Translations under genes and position numbers: made by a program
Notes under the pieces: generated by a model
What the model was told of the DNA's origin: nothing
The model's input: only the letters and a program-made list of their open reading frames with translations
Databases searched by the model: none
In this document: positions 13,657 through 27,000 of the stretch, one piece after another
Position numbering within the stretch: the first letter of the stretch is position 1
How the letters are laid out: every line of letters begins with the position of its first letter
Assembly (NCBI RefSeq): GCF_008831285.2
Contig: NC_045147.1
Coordinates: forward strand, 18,020,854-18,084,853
Reading direction: 5' to 3'
Origin: Nymphaea colorata
Taxonomy: Eukaryota > Streptophyta > Magnoliopsida > Nymphaeales > Nymphaeaceae
DNA length: 64,000 nt

Positions 13657-16600
13657 AATTTGCAACCAGAAATGCGGACAAACGGGACATATTCTGTTTG
13701 ATATCTTTCAGGTCGAGGCTACTAGGGTTTATGGTATTAGACATACTGTTAGGGATATAGTATGATACAATCTTCTCTTACTTTTAGGCTAGATGTTTCA
13801 AGGTAGTTTGAGAAAGCTAGGTTCACTTCAAGGTAAGGTGGTACACACATCTTTAATTAGTTACTCCCAGCAGCATCTTGAAGTCAGATGCTCTGATGGC
13901 ATGGAGAGGCATTTTGACAAAATGCTTTAGAGTTGAACTTCTTGGATTTCCAAGTTTTCAAGAGAGCTGGATCACAAAAATTGAAGACCTTAAATGGAGC
14001 TTGATGGATAAATGCTCCGATCTTCTACTCATATTTGGCTGATGAAGGAAAACACTTAGAAAATTCAAAGTGCAAAAACAATTCTATTTCGAATGGCAAA
14101 ACTTGTTGGACTTGGAGAAGCCCTTGTTGCAGTTTGGCTATGCCTGTGCTTTTATGATGTGCGACCTCTCAACAGTTTTTAGCATTCATTACCTTTTATC
14201 ATTTTCCTTTTCTCCTCAGATATCTTCTTCCGACTTATCCCATTTCTTCCTCATCTTTAATTTGGACATCTCTGTCCTACGCCTGTACATATTCGCTGCT
14301 TCCATTCCTTGAATGCTTATTGATGTTTTCCCGAAGTGATTGGTGATGCCCATAAAGATTATCTTGTCCATGGACCCATCCACGTAATACAGTTATAATT
14401 CTTGAAACCCTGAAGCTCAGGAATCGTGGCAATGTGTTTGTGCCCTTGCTCAGCATTGCCTCTGCTGTGAAGAAGGATAATTGGAGTTACAGGAAGGTTC
14501 AATGTGCTGGTGTGTTGACAGATAGCACGTTTTGATGGTGATTGAATTTGCTACTCTTTCACTGTTGCGGGATGGCTATCAATAATATAGCTAGTTGAGC
14601 GGTGATGCTAAGTACTGTTTACGAGGATTCTACGGTGGAGACCGCGTGTTTGATGAATTACTAGAAGGCGTTACCAGAGAAGTGTTAGTGATCCCTTTCT
14701 TTTTTAGTTACAATGGACGCGCTGGCCTTATGTTCTGTAAGGCATAAAAGTGGCAACTTGGCCCCTTCTTAGTTGGAGTTCTCTTGTCAGATATGTAAGC
14801 CATATGCCATCATATGGGATATCTGCTAGTTGACCGGAATTGCAAGTTATGCTTTTAGCAGCAAACCTTACCACCCTGCTTCTTTGATTTTCTATGTATA
14901 TTCTCCCAAGCTTTGATCAGTAACAGAAATATTAAGTAGCAGGATTACTGTACTTTTTTAATTTTTAAGTACTTTGTGTGCCTACTTTCATTTGCATACC
15001 TGGTAGAGCCTTTTGTTCTTTTTGAGTTTGATGTGATTGAACCTCAAGTTTACGCGATACTTCTTTTTTGATCGATTGTTGCTAGTGTCATCTGGATTCT
15101 CTCGTCCATGTTGTTCAAGTTCGATGTTGGTCTGGTTCGAGTAGCACCATCGTTAATATATTTGGAATTTTTCTTATTGGTCTCATGCAACAAAAAGCGA
15201 GGATTTTTTAGAAGCGGATGCCGTTGGTTCAATGGAATATAGCGAGTATTAATTGCTACTTTCACATATTTGATACTGGAAGTTTTGGGGCTGATTTTAT
15301 TGACATAGCAGTCTATGGGCACCGAGTTTTTTTCACTTGAATGGTGATTGTTTTATGAATTTGTGGTAACGGTCGAACGCCTGCGTCCATATGCAACCCT
15401 GATGCTGGCTTGCTTAGCTTTCTGAATATTATTCCTTTCATTTGACTTAATGATGCAACCATCTAGTGCGGGGTTCCGTCGGCGTCCCACTAGACGGTAT
15501 ATCTGGCGACTCAGTTTTGAAGCCTGAAGATTTTCCCAAAATACAGAATCTATTAATAAAGGCCACCGCCCACCTCGGTTCTTTGGTAACAACTTAGCCT
15601 GAAATCATGGTTCTGTCCGTCACCGTTAAATTGAGTTGTGTCTATTCTGATCTCTCATACTCGTTTCTTGTTTGGCAAATCTCACGGCCTTCCTGTTTCT
15701 TGGAGACGTGCGTGTGAGCATACGTGTGAACGGCATTATATAGCCATTCAATGCCGCTGTCCATTTTCGTAAGACCGTGGATCTCTAGCCACGACTCTGA
15801 TGGTTGGCGGGCAAGGGGGCTGGTTCATCTTTGACCAGGCTGATAGAGAAGTGTACCTACAACATCCCCGAAATAACTGGACACAAAAGAATTCGTTTGA
15901 GAGACCTTCTTTTGGCCCTTGAGTATAGGATTGCCATTCCTTGGTTTGAGTAGACAACTAAGAAAAGACACTGTGGTCAGAATTGGTCCCCTTTTTGCGA
16001 ACTCAGAAATCTGAACATCTGTATTCAGGACAACCGAAACTAGAGTTTTTGTTGAAGGTAGGAGGTGCATGAAAAGATCTTCCCCATCTTCTAAAGCCCA
16101 CGCGCTGTTAACTCGGTTGGCCGTGCTGTACTTGATTCTTGCCCGTGGCTTCTGTGGCCTTCTACAGTTTGATCTTTAAGCAACCCAATGTCTAAATATC
16201 TACCCTTGCATCTCCCACAAAACTATAAGTTTCTCCAGCTTCTATCTTTTTAAATCTATACTATCTTTTATTCTATCGAGTGATGAGATTATAGACTTTA
16301 TTGATATCAAACACGTTACTCGGATGTTCTAGGCACACACGTGCTGCGGAATGGTGTTGTGCGGTCCTAAAGAGTCCGTCACCTGAATCGGCTCACCTCC
16401 CCCTGCACTCGCCGCTCTTAAGAATGAACAGGCATGAAGTATTTGATTGTTTGAACTGCTGGTACAGTTCCGTTGGTGTACCTTTTCCAAGGTGCACTTT
16501 CACTCTATAATTGGGTGACGAAAGTTAGAGCTCTCTCTCTGATTTTCTTCACTTGGTCTCAAGGTGTAAACCTTGTATGATGGTGGAAAGGAAAAGAGTG

Positions 16601-17321
16601 CTGGACTTTCTCTCAGCGTGTTTGATGTGAAATATCCAAAAATATAAAATTTCAAAAACAAAATCGCAAAGATCAGATGTTCGAATAAAATTTTAAGATT
16701 GAATTTCAGGGATCTATATTCAACCTAGACATAAGAAAACAACTACTTTTTTTTTTTCTTTTTGGAACTTGCACTTCCTAAACATTTTACATCAACGGAT
16801 GATATTTGGGAGAGTTGATACTATTTTTGGAAAACCTTAAAGATAATCAGTCAACCTAAACGTTGTGTTAGACTTTTGAAAGAACCAGAAACTTTAAGAC
16901 ACCAGACGATCCAAATGTTGGACGGCAGAATCCATAGACCCCTATTTCGGGCATCATTTTAATGTGGTCACCCAGGACACCTGCCCACTAGCATTCAAGA
17001 GTTCCCCCGTCTTTTATTACTTACACCAACAGTGGCAAGACACAGCTTCAAATGTCGCAACTGCAAATAGAGACGTACAATTTGCACACTGCAAGTTTTA
17101 CAAAGAAAACATTCCAGCACACAAATTGAGTACTCGAAATAACTCCATGCTTTGCAATCAAATCAAAGCAGCAGCTCCAGGCAGAATAACCAGTAACTTT
17201 TCCGAACATAATATCATCTTTCCGCAGGAAACTCCAGCCCAGGCATGACAGAGAGTTGATTTGCCATGAAGTCTTCATGTTAAACCTTGTTTGGCAAAGG
17301 CAAGAAGTTGCTGCTTTGAAA
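13657..17321. other. Intergenic and 3' UTR region, nothing coding recognised
   Basis: This stretch lies between the convergent ends of the NYN gene (+) and the small J-protein gene (-). The first few hundred bases are probably 3' UTR. Short ORFs on both strands show no family motifs, no domain-like composition and no consistent splice phase. The DNA is moderately AT-rich with T-runs (about 16748-16760). I see no RNA gene, MITE or long repeat. Confidence 0.5.
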
Positions 17322-19996
17322 TCAAGGAAGAAATGGGTGCTGTGAGGGAAATTCCTTCCTCTGTTTCAGGTATGTCCTGTACAAAAGTTGTGTAACAAAG
17401 TATCCCATCAGGTCCTTAATGGGTAAAACATCCAATTTCATTGGTAAAGGGCGCTGCAGCATCCGTGAGGAGGAAAATGCTATAGGCCAAGTTTCGAGGT
17501 AGGAATGATGAGAAAATGGCACACACTGAGTCTATGACAATACAGAAGCACAATTTTGCTCAGTGCAGGGAACAAAGTCCAGTAAGCTGCTATTTGCAAG
17601 CAGTCACTGAAGCTAGAGCAAGTAGCAAGTTCTTTCTGGCAATCCAACCTAAAATGAAATAATGAATGATATGAGGATTAAGGAAGTTTACACTCACCTT
17701 GCAGCAACTGCACCACCAAGTGAAACCGTTGCCATCATCAGAGCTAGAAATGGCGCCTTGACCAAGAAAGGATGGCTTTTGCCAGTGCCTCTTGGAACGC
17801 CAGTTCTCACCACTCTTACATAAGAGGCTGCATACACACACAATCTATTGACAAACTGTATTGAAAAAAGAAGTGCATATTGAGGAAGAGGGGAGCAAAC
17901 CTTGCGCTGGGGAACAATATCTTTGGTCTGTAAATGACAGGCAAGCAAATGTCAGCAAAGTCAGCCAAGATCTTAACAGAAAGTTAAATAGTGTCGCTAA
18001 AACAGATTTTGAATTTGGTTATGCTGTAAAAAACAAGATGGTGGTAGCCAAGGTGTGAGTCTCCTACCAACCAGTAAGGACGAGTAAGCTTCAGATATCT
18101 GCATATGTAGAGAGATGAGTGAGACTTGATCATCGATATGGACCATATGGTATCATCTATAACTGGAATTAAAGTTGAGAAAAAAAGACCTTTATATGCT
18201 TGTATAGATGTTAATTGGACTCTATACAATGACATTTGAGAGTGAAAAAGAAGACAAAAAGGTAGAACAGCAAAAGATATTCAAGACCAATCTCTCAAAG
18301 ACTGGTTTTCAGATAGGCTATAGTACTTGGCTTCAAGCTCAGATGATGCAGGGCAATAAGGAATGTACAGTCGAAAGTCTGAAAATCAAACAAGTATTCA
18401 TGGTAGATAAGTGCCACTTGACTCATTTCTTACACGCGATAAAAGAGTGTCTGTCCATGGCCGGGTTATTGGTAATTTAACAATTTGCACAAATAGGTAG
18501 AGGAAATTTCAAAATTTACCAACTTGAAGTTTGATTCTGCCATGGACTTTTGGAGTGCTGGAAAACGGTCGGGGTGTGTCTCCCATGCCTTTTGTTTATA
18601 AGCTGCCTTAACCTGCATTGATCAATACATTAGAAAAAGAAGATGACATAGAATACCAGCATATAAATTTGTGCATAGATCATGGTTTTAGATGTAAAAG
18701 CTAAAATTCAAGAATCAATAACGAGTGCAAGAAGGAAGAATTAGAAGAAAGTTTCACTTACATAGGTTCATCAAGAAATTATCTCTTTAAAGGATAAAAT
18801 ACGTACCATGAGGATAAACCAGAATTCAAACGTCAATCATGAATGGCTTCAGTTGGAAAGAATTTAAATGTCATAAATCTAAGGTTTATCAAACTGACGA
18901 AGACACCAAATCATAATAACAAAACACAGTTTTGAAGAACCTCGGGATTTTCTGTTAGGCAAAGGATACCCTTCTCAGCAAACATTGGGATTTACACATT
19001 ATCATATATAAGGGAAACGATAAAACAGTTTGCAGCACAGAAATGCCACCACTGACGCCCAAAACTATCAAGAGCTCCTTCATCCTTTTTTGCAGGTTTG
19101 ACATTATAGATACTTGGAAGATGATGATGACTAAAATAGAATCGTGCAATCTCGATATACTCTTAAGATAGCAAAGCAGGAGGACAGCACTGTGGGATTT
19201 GAGTCTTGTAACCAAATACGTATGATCAACTTAACTATCCTCCGTATACTCTTGATTTGCAGCTTGAACAACTGAAAAGTATATTAAACCTCCAACCATG
19301 CTAGCTAGGGAGGAAAACACAATCACATATAGGAGGACATGCTATGAAACAGAGCAATTGAAAGAGAAAAAGAGAAAAAACTAAAGGGTCGTCACAACGG
19401 TAGAACTATGCAAGCACCATTAATAAAAACTGTGACAGGTTTGTTCTCCAGGGAGGCGATAAACAGCATCTACCCATTCCGGCACGCAATTTAAATGTTT
19501 TGAACAAAAATTACATACAAAAGCAACATGGCCAATAAACATTCAAATTCCAGAATCCCTAAACTTGTCAACCCAAAATGACATCATACCGCAAGGATAG
19601 AAGAAGAAACTTGGTACATATCAACTAAATTAACCATGAGACAGAAAGAGGAGAGATACTGATTTGTTACGCTGGACACCGTTTGACACCCAAAAATTCA
19701 AGACCAGCAAGCAATCTAGAAGAGCATTTGGGAACACTCCAATTACCCAGGAAAAGCTGTGTAACACGGAAGATAATTTGTTGTTCTCCTGCCTGTCAAG
19801 AATTCAATTGCGTTCAAGACTGGCATTCCAAACTTATCTAAACTTTTCCGGGTATGTCAGGAGGAACAAATTACCACCTGTAACTAGGAAAGAGCAATAG
19901 AAAACTCTTCTTCTCTTTCACTGAGATTACCTGGGAAAGCGTGGGGTGAGAATTTGGAGGAAAGCCCAGGAGTTTCTTTGCCTCACCGCCATGCAT
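17322..19996 (-). CDS. Small membrane-anchored J-domain protein (type III DnaJ)
   Basis: Six exons join without a phase error to 133 aa: 19996-19931, 18612-18520, 18098-18068, 17927-17901, 17827-17698 and 17376-17322. The N-terminal half is a J-domain: KKLLGFPPNSHPTLSQVKAA, then the HPD signature at residues 35-37 (WETHPDRFP), then AESNFKLISEAYSSL. HPD is the motif that stimulates Hsp70 ATPase, so the protein should be an Hsp70 co-chaperone. Near the C terminus, KAPFLALMMATVSLGGAVAA is a single membrane segment, followed by a basic tail (RTYLKQRKE) ending HPFLP. There is no Gly/Phe or zinc region, hence class C/III. Exons 3 and 4 are only 31 and 27 nt. The ATG at 19996 follows a GA/CT-rich leader. 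I do not recognise a standard gene name. The target membrane is not evident. Confidence 0.88.
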
Positions 19997-21834
19997 GGTC
20001 GATTCCCCGCCAGAAGAACAGAAGAGAGAGAGAGAGACTCCCTCCCTCTCCGTTTAATTTGGAAAGTTCCTGTTTGTACTGCAAAAGCCTATACGTCTCT
20101 CTCTCTCTCTCTCTCTCCCCCCACTTCCGGGGCAGTACAAAGGTCCTTCTCTACAAGTTGGTCACATGGACACCGATACGTAAAATTCAGGACTCCCTAG
20201 CCTACGAATGTGAATATATACGATTGACGGATATGTAAATATTTGTACTTTTCACAAATATAGTACTTTAGATTTTGAATATTTATCCAATTTTTTTTAC
20301 AAACAAATAATGTATGCATTATAATTTCAATAACTTGAGAAGTAATTCTGTCAAAATAGCAAACAAGTAGCATAGCACCATTGGGCATTGCTAAGAACAT
20401 GAGGAAAACGTCTGATTTATGGTTTCTTTTACAATAACTCACACTTAATCTTTTGTAGGAATATCCAAAATTGCGCCTACCACTTGAGTTTTTTTTACTA
20501 GATTTAGCTACTAAATTTGGACACAAGAAAGTGGCTAAATGAAAATTTTGACAAGTTCAAGCATGTTACCTCACAACAAATTTAGGCCCGTCTTTAAAAT
20601 TTTTTAATTAAGCTATCTGTCCTATCAGGCGTAACCATAATTATTCCAAGTTATATTATAACACAAAATTTAGTACAAGCCATTAAGCGATGGTGCAGTA
20701 CACGAGTTATAGCGAGATCTAATCACGTGCCCGTGTGAAGTTATCCTACAAACACTGTCGGCAGTACAAAACGTTGTACTCCATTCATCAGGTCCATCAC
20801 TTAAAGGTTGAGATGTCAGTGAATCAAATCTAGATCGCATGTAACTGCTACTAAATCCCAATATTCAAATATTGCATAATTCAATGCGCAATAGGATATA
20901 TATTCAAATAAAGAAGTACAAAATCACATATGCTTCCAGTATGATTTTTATATCTATACAAATTTGGACGTTTATGGGATTCAATAAGAAAAACTTTTTT
21001 AGAAAAGCTGTATCCAATTACTCTCTGAATGCAGATTTTCTTATGAAAACTAAATAATTGAACTCAGCGTGACATTGGCCCGATCTTAGATGGATTCGAT
21101 TTGGATGAAAGCTCACTTACAAGACGAACTAGCTAGAAATCCGGCACCAAACATATTCCAAACGTTTAGTTAACTACTTAATTAATCTTTTAAAAGGATC
21201 CCGGCCGGCTGGCCATGGCGTAAGAAACGACCCACCCATTTCATATGAGTGTCTAAGAAACACCGTTGGATTGACAAACTTGTGCAATCAAATATAATAG
21301 ATCTTAAGAAGCACGATAGTATTCTATCATTCCTGAGAATATCCTTCTACCTTAAATTCCCGTCAAGAGGCCTATATAAGATTGTAACGCGTTACACATC
21401 CTTCCTGCTTTCCGCAAGTTCCAGGTCATAAGGATCATTTGTCATCTGGCCAATGATCTGCGATCTGGATTTGTAGTTGACAGTAATGCTTTATTCAAAG
21501 ATATAAACATAAAAAATGATAGTCACGTAACTACAGGTAGTATTGTTTTCCCTATCTTCTGTTTTTTGGTGTTTTTTTTTTCTCTCTGTTGTGACTTCAT
21601 AGGTAGCTAAAGGTTATTCTTCCTTCAATCATATTCATCTTGTTAGGGAATTCTTAGTCACCAATGACAGAAACCCACCGACCACCGTCAGTTTATATCT
21701 AAATGACAAGGACGTCGTCTCGTTGCTTATGATCTTTTGGTACTTCTATTCAACACGGTCCAAACTCCCATCCTTTGAACCTGAACAGCCACTCTGAAAT
21801 GATTCAGACTTCAAAATCAATTCGTTCCCATTCT
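19997..21834. other. Intergenic region with CT repeat
   Basis: The proximal part (about 19997-20150) is probably the leader and promoter of the small J-protein. It contains a GA tract near 20026-20037 and a (TC)n tract at 20096-20117 on the plus strand. The remainder to 21834 is AT-rich, with no recognisable protein, RNA gene or bounded repeat, and includes the 3' flank of the PPR gene. Confidence 0.5.
20096..20117. repeat. (TC)11 microsatellite in a gene leader
   Basis: A perfect dinucleotide tract about 100 bp upstream of the J-protein ATG. It reads as (GA)n in the sense of that minus-strand gene. Confidence 0.9.
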
Positions 21835-23715
21835 TCACCAGTAATCCTTGCAAGAACAGTTCCCCTCTCTGAAATGATGGAAGCGGTTCCTGTCCCTGAC
21901 AATGATCTCTCTGTCAAAGAGCTTCGATATTAGTTTTGTAGCACTGTGACAATCTGGACAGACCCTCAAATTCTTTGTAATTCGAATTGTATCTCCAGAT
22001 CTTGTGTGTAGCAATCCAAATGCAATTGCAAGTTTCTCACTGTGATAATGCAACGGGCTTTCCTTTTCATCTTCACTCAGGTCGTGCAACACGCCCTTAG
22101 TTTCAGGAACGTATCCTGCCGATCTAAGACGGGAAGACATTTCAGTTAACATTGAGTAAATCTCCCTAGATTGAGTATGGGCCCTGTCTCCTGCAATGAA
22201 TTCATGTACAGCGCCATTTAATTCTATCATAGAACAGCCAGGTGGCTTGCTGACCCCTCTGTCATTCATCATCTTTCTAACACTAGCAACATCATCCCAC
22301 CGGCCTACTGATGCATACAAATTTGCTAAAAGTATGTATCGCCCGCTATTGTGAGGCTCTAGTTCAATAACTTGCTTGCCAATGGCTTCCCCCAGTTTAA
22401 CGTTTCCATGAATCGTGCAAGCTCCAAAAAGGGCACCTAATACACCAGCATCAGGCTTCATGGGCATCTTGTCTATAAAATCTTTCGCTTCCTCTTGCAG
22501 ACCAGCTCTGCCAAGCAGGTCAACCATGCAACCATAGTGCTCCATCTTAGGTTTAATACCATAAATCCTCGTCATGTAATCAAAATAGTAGCGCCCTTCT
22601 TGGACCAAACCAGCATGGGCGCAAGCATTGAGGACAGCCACAAAAGTGATATCATCAGGAGTCACCATCTCTTCTTCCATCTCATTCAAAAGATCAAGGG
22701 CTTCTCGACCCTGCCCATGAACAGCAAGCCCAGAAATCATACAATTCCATGAAGAAATGCGCTTCTTTGGCAATCCCCTAAAAACTTCAAATGCTTTCTC
22801 CAAACACCCGCATTTGCAATACATACCAATGACCGATGTTGCCAGCTTCATATCCAATTCCATCCCGCTCTTCTCTATGCATGCATGGATCCACTTCCCC
22901 TGATCCAATGCTCCCAAGCTTGTACATGCTGACAACATGGTAGCAGCAGCATACTTGTCTACACCTATTTCTGCTTGCATCCGTTCGAAAAGTGCAAATG
23001 CCTCCTGAAATCTACCATTTTGAACGTATGCAGCTATCATAGCATTCCAAGACACGGAGTTTCTCACAGGCATTTCGTCAAACAATAGACGGGCTTCATC
23101 AACACGGCCGCATTTCGCGTATCCAGAGAACATTGCCGTCCACGAGACCACATCCCTCTCGTCCATTTTATCAAACAATCTCCGAGCCCCATCCAGTTCC
23201 CCACAAGTAGTATACAGATGAATCAAGTTGTTCTGAGCATACAAATCCGACGCGAACCCATGCTTGAACACATGGGCATGCACCTGCTTTCCCTCCTCAA
23301 GACGGTGCATGTTACAACATGCTTGCACGACGGGCGGGAACGTGTATCTGTTTGGCGTCACGGAGCGAGTTACCATCTCTGAATAGAGGTTAATGCACGA
23401 GTCGTCGAGGCCAGACTGAAGGTGGCCTCGAATGAGGGTGTTCCAAATGAAGGAATCAGGACGGGGAATTTTGTCGAACACTTGGAGCGCGTATTCCAAA
23501 CTGCCAGAATCCGACGAGGCACAGAACTTAACGACTCGGCCAATGGCATCGTTGTCGTCAGCGAGGCCGACTTTGATGAATTGGGAGTGGATTTGCTTGA
23601 GCTCATCCATGGTGGTGCATGATGCCAGCGTCGTGGTCAACTGGCGGCGGTCGATGGGCGGAGGAGGAGAGAGGACGCTCGGCGGGGAGCCCGTGGAGAG
23701 GGCGTTGCACATCAT
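21835..23715 (-). CDS. PPR protein, PLS class with E and DYW domains
   Basis: An intact single-exon gene of 626 aa. Tandem PPR repeats of the P-L-S type fill most of the protein. Examples are FIWNTLIRGHLQSGLDDSC, DVVSWTAMFSGYAKCGRVDE, NSVSWNAMIAAYVQNGRFQE and ISSWNCMISGLAVHGQGREA. They are followed by the E region (HYGCMVDLLGRAGLQEEA to YILLANLYASVGRWDDVA) and a PG box (GVSKPPGCSMIEL). The C-terminal DYW cytidine-deaminase domain is complete: HSE at 558-560, CPDCH with Cys586 and Cys589, CSC at 620-622, and terminal DYW at 624-626. These proteins bind organellar RNA and convert C to U at specific sites. The precise target cannot be read from sequence by eye. The N terminus is Ser/Pro-rich, compatible with an organelle transit peptide. 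The start at 23715 is the first ATG, followed immediately by a second Met. Its start lies only about 290 bp from that of the divergent J-domain gene. Confidence 0.97.
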   Translation of the reverse strand: MMCNALSTGSPPSVLSPPPPIDRRQLTTTLASCTTMDELKQIHSQFIKVGLADDNDAIGRVVKFCASSDSGSLEYALQVFDKIPRPDSFIWNTLIRGHLQSGLDDSCINLYSEMVTRSVTPNRYTFPPVVQACCNMHRLEEGKQVHAHVFKHGFASDLYAQNNLIHLYTTCGELDGARRLFDKMDERDVVSWTAMFSGYAKCGRVDEARLLFDEMPVRNSVSWNAMIAAYVQNGRFQEAFALFERMQAEIGVDKYAAATMLSACTSLGALDQGKWIHACIEKSGMELDMKLATSVIGMYCKCGCLEKAFEVFRGLPKKRISSWNCMISGLAVHGQGREALDLLNEMEEEMVTPDDITFVAVLNACAHAGLVQEGRYYFDYMTRIYGIKPKMEHYGCMVDLLGRAGLQEEAKDFIDKMPMKPDAGVLGALFGACTIHGNVKLGEAIGKQVIELEPHNSGRYILLANLYASVGRWDDVASVRKMMNDRGVSKPPGCSMIELNGAVHEFIAGDRAHTQSREIYSMLTEMSSRLRSAGYVPETKGVLHDLSEDEKESPLHYHSEKLAIAFGLLHTRSGDTIRITKNLRVCPDCHSATKLISKLFDREIIVRDRNRFHHFREGNCSCKDYW

Positions 23716-24002
23716 CTTGGCTCCGTCTACGTCCGCACGCTCGAAACTAGTTTAGTCACATTAATATGGAAGAACACGGGTTAGACATTTGACAGAATCC
23801 GCACGATCACATTGTTTTAAGTATGGCGGATGGTGAGCTAAAATGTCAGTATTAATGTGTTCCAAACCCGTAGAGAATTTCGAATAGGAGAACAATTCGA
23901 CTGGATCCGCAATTATGTCCAATCTTTTCCAGTCCTCTTTCGAGTTTCCCGCGTTCTCCAGCGGGCGAGGAATAACAAAGGGTTGGGGCTTCCGGTTCGA
24001 GC
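23716..24002. promoter_or_regulatory. Short shared intergenic region between divergent genes
   Basis: Only 287 bp separate the ATG of the PPR gene (-) from the proposed ATG of the DNAJC17-like gene (+), so both genes probably use a bidirectional promoter or overlapping regulatory DNA. No motif here is distinctive enough to name. Confidence 0.45.
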
Positions 24003-27000
24003 ATGGTAGGCCGGTCGGTGATATCTCAGCCGGCGTCTTCGCCGTCGCCGTCAGCCGTGTCGAGCATGCGAGGTACGTCGCATCTCCCCTTTCTTTCCGA
24101 CTTCTCTACTTGCATGTTTTCTCATCTTCAGCATGAATTTGGGGAATTAAAGGATATTCTCAACTTTTCAATTCGTTCTCTTTTTATTTCTGTCCTTTTC
24201 TTTTCTGAATTTCTTGGGGATTAATGTCATGGGAGGAAAGTTGAAGAAACACAAAGCAGATAAGAAGGATTACGATGGGGTTTGGTTTGCTTCCGTGCGT
24301 TGTTATCTTTTTCTTCATCATTCGTGGTTTCCCTTTTCGATTTGCTACTTGAGGGGCTTCCGGTTTTGGATGCTGGAAGAACGCTTGCATAGATTTTGTC
24401 TGTTGACCTGTTTGCTCGCACTGTTCTTATACCGTTCAGCATCTTTCTGCGCTGTGCGAATTATGTTTGGAGCGCACGATATTGTCTTCTTTTTAATTTA
24501 TCTTTTTCCGCGAGGTGGTTGTGTTGCTGGACGAGGATAAGTTTACTTTGTATGATCATCTTGAGCAGCGTTGCCATGATTTGATGAAATTCGGCTCGCT
24601 CAGTTTGTCTTTGAGACCTATGAGGCGTCCTGCAGTATTCACTCTCTTTCCTTTTCTCCGTCTTCATGCCGCGGAACAGCGCGAACGCTTTCCTTGTTGT
24701 CATAGCATCTAGAACGCCCCCTTTGTCCTGAAGGGGTATATCCATATGCTCCAATGGGCTGACGCAGTTAAACATGCACACCCAGAGTCCTTGTTATATT
24801 TCAGATATCCTCGCTTTTATTGAAGGGTCCTTTTTGGTTTGCATCTGAAATTTTATTTACCGAGTTCTTCAAAAGCTCAGTTCTCCTAGTGTTGGCAAGC
24901 CAGTTTTCTTGTACTTCAATATCTTAAAATTCATCCAGGTTCCAATTTTTCTACGTTTGGTTGGTTATTTCAATTTTTTGGTATTCCTTTTTGACCACCA
25001 TCGAATTCTACAATTTATTTCAGATCATTTCTCTTATGAACGTGGTTGTAATACAGAAGACACCTTAAACCAAATCTCATAATTTGATGGGGCTTGAGCG
25101 ATTCAATATAGTCACTTGCCCCAGCAGTCTATACCATTTGGAAGTGTTTGTGGCAGGTAGTTTACATTGTCGAGACCTTACTATCCCAATGTTTTAGGAT
25201 AGTGTTTCCTTTCCGGGATTCTAACGTTGCTCGTTTGTTTTGAATCCCTTTTTTTCTGGGCGTATGCTACAATATTGGAGTATGGTTGGATAGTGAAACT
25301 TTGGTTCAAAACGTCAAAGGCTACCAGTAATTGCATTATGAATCTCCGACTTCTGATCAATCTTGGGCAAAATAAGAGGACATGCAATTTCATAAACTTG
25401 TATTCTATGTCCCTTCTGATTTTTGATGTTTTTCGTGTGAATTTTGAAATTTTGGAAAAAGGTGTATTTGTGCTGTTGAGGTTCTTGAGACCTACGATTA
25501 AAGTACTATATGTTTTAACAGTCAAATTGAACCATCGGCCAAGCCCAAAAAATTCAACTTTCTTAAGATAAAGCTTAACCGTATGACCTTTTTTCTGTTT
25601 TAGCTACTAGTGAAATGCATCAGCTAGAGTTTCTCAACAATTTGCATGATCAATATTCCTTGTTTGACTATTTTTGTATTTTCATCAATCTGATTGTGAA
25701 TTTAGTCTAGCATGTGTGACTGGTTATTGATTGAACTAGAGTCGGGTATGTCTGACACTCTGTGGATAAGTTTGAGTATCTGCTGCAATGCATAAATGTG
25801 TGCGAATCTAACTGTTATACTAGTTTAATGTGTGCTCATATGGTGCGTTCATGGTCTCTTCCTTCCTTTGAGTGTTCAAATCTGATTGTTAAGTCGAGCA
25901 ACATATAACAGAATGGACATTACTGGCTTCTTTGAACATTCAGTTTTCGTTTGGTGCAACTGTTTTATGTTCTAGTCAAGCTTAATTGTGGTAATTTAAC
26001 TGGCTCATGTTTTATGTTCTTTCTGTGGTACGCTTAAGTGGTAATCTTGTGAGGGCATGATTTTGTGTTTTTCGCTATTAGGATGTGGGATTCAAAGTTG
26101 TTGTTCTATTTGCAGTTTTCAGATCTTATGATCAATCACTCTTTTGTTTTTCAGGAAGAATTAAATCCATAGAGATGTCTGAGGAAGATAATTATGCTGT
26201 CCTCTGTCTCCCCACTGGCATTGAAGGAACAAAGGTATTAGAGTTTCAAAATTCGCCAAGCATATAAGGCAAAAGCTTTAAGATACCACCCAGACGAGAG
26301 GCCTGATGACCCTACAGCAGCAGCAACGTTCATGACTATACAGACCTCTTATGAAATCCTGGTCGATGCTTCTGCTCGTAGAGCATATGATGATCTCTTG
26401 AAGCTCAAGCATGAGCAGCAGCGGAGGCACAGCCAGATTTCTGCAAATCTCTATGGTGCTGGGTTCCATGCCCATGAAGAATCCATTCTTCAGAAACTTA
26501 AGCAGGTTTGGATCTTTATCCTGTTTGCTTTTGTCATTTTTGAACCTTATCTTCACGATTGACAGGGCTCTAAATGCTTATTAATTATTATGAAAATAAT
26601 GTAGGATCATCCGTTATGCATGTATTATCTTGATCAAATGTGTTGCATCTTGAGTAACCAGTCAATGTTTCCTTTAAGTGCTTTGTCATGCTTGCTGATG
26701 AAACTGTCCTTCCATTTACTGAAGCATTTGATGCAAAAGTTTTTGAATAATTTAATCTATTCTCAGGTTCAGGCAATAGCAACACGAATACACGATTAAT
26801 AGGAAAGAAAGATTTAGAACATGCTTAATCCTTGAGCAGTTGGTCCTCTAAATTGCCTTGGTGCCGCTGCCAGGTGTTTGTTTGGACGAAGTACGTTGGT
26901 TCTAACACGCAAAACAGTTATGCCTACCATTGTACTTGCCAGAGCAGGTGACTGACTTTTGTGCCACCTTCTCTTTTCTATCTGTTTGTTTCACAGGCTG

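Noticed and set aside
15825..16070. Minus-strand 81-codon ORF
   Set aside because: There is no motif, no plausible splice partner and no codon-like composition.
24214..24540. Plus-strand 108-codon ORF
   Set aside because: It lies inside the first intron of the DNAJC17-like gene, has Phe/Leu/Arg-rich composition and no recognisable domain.
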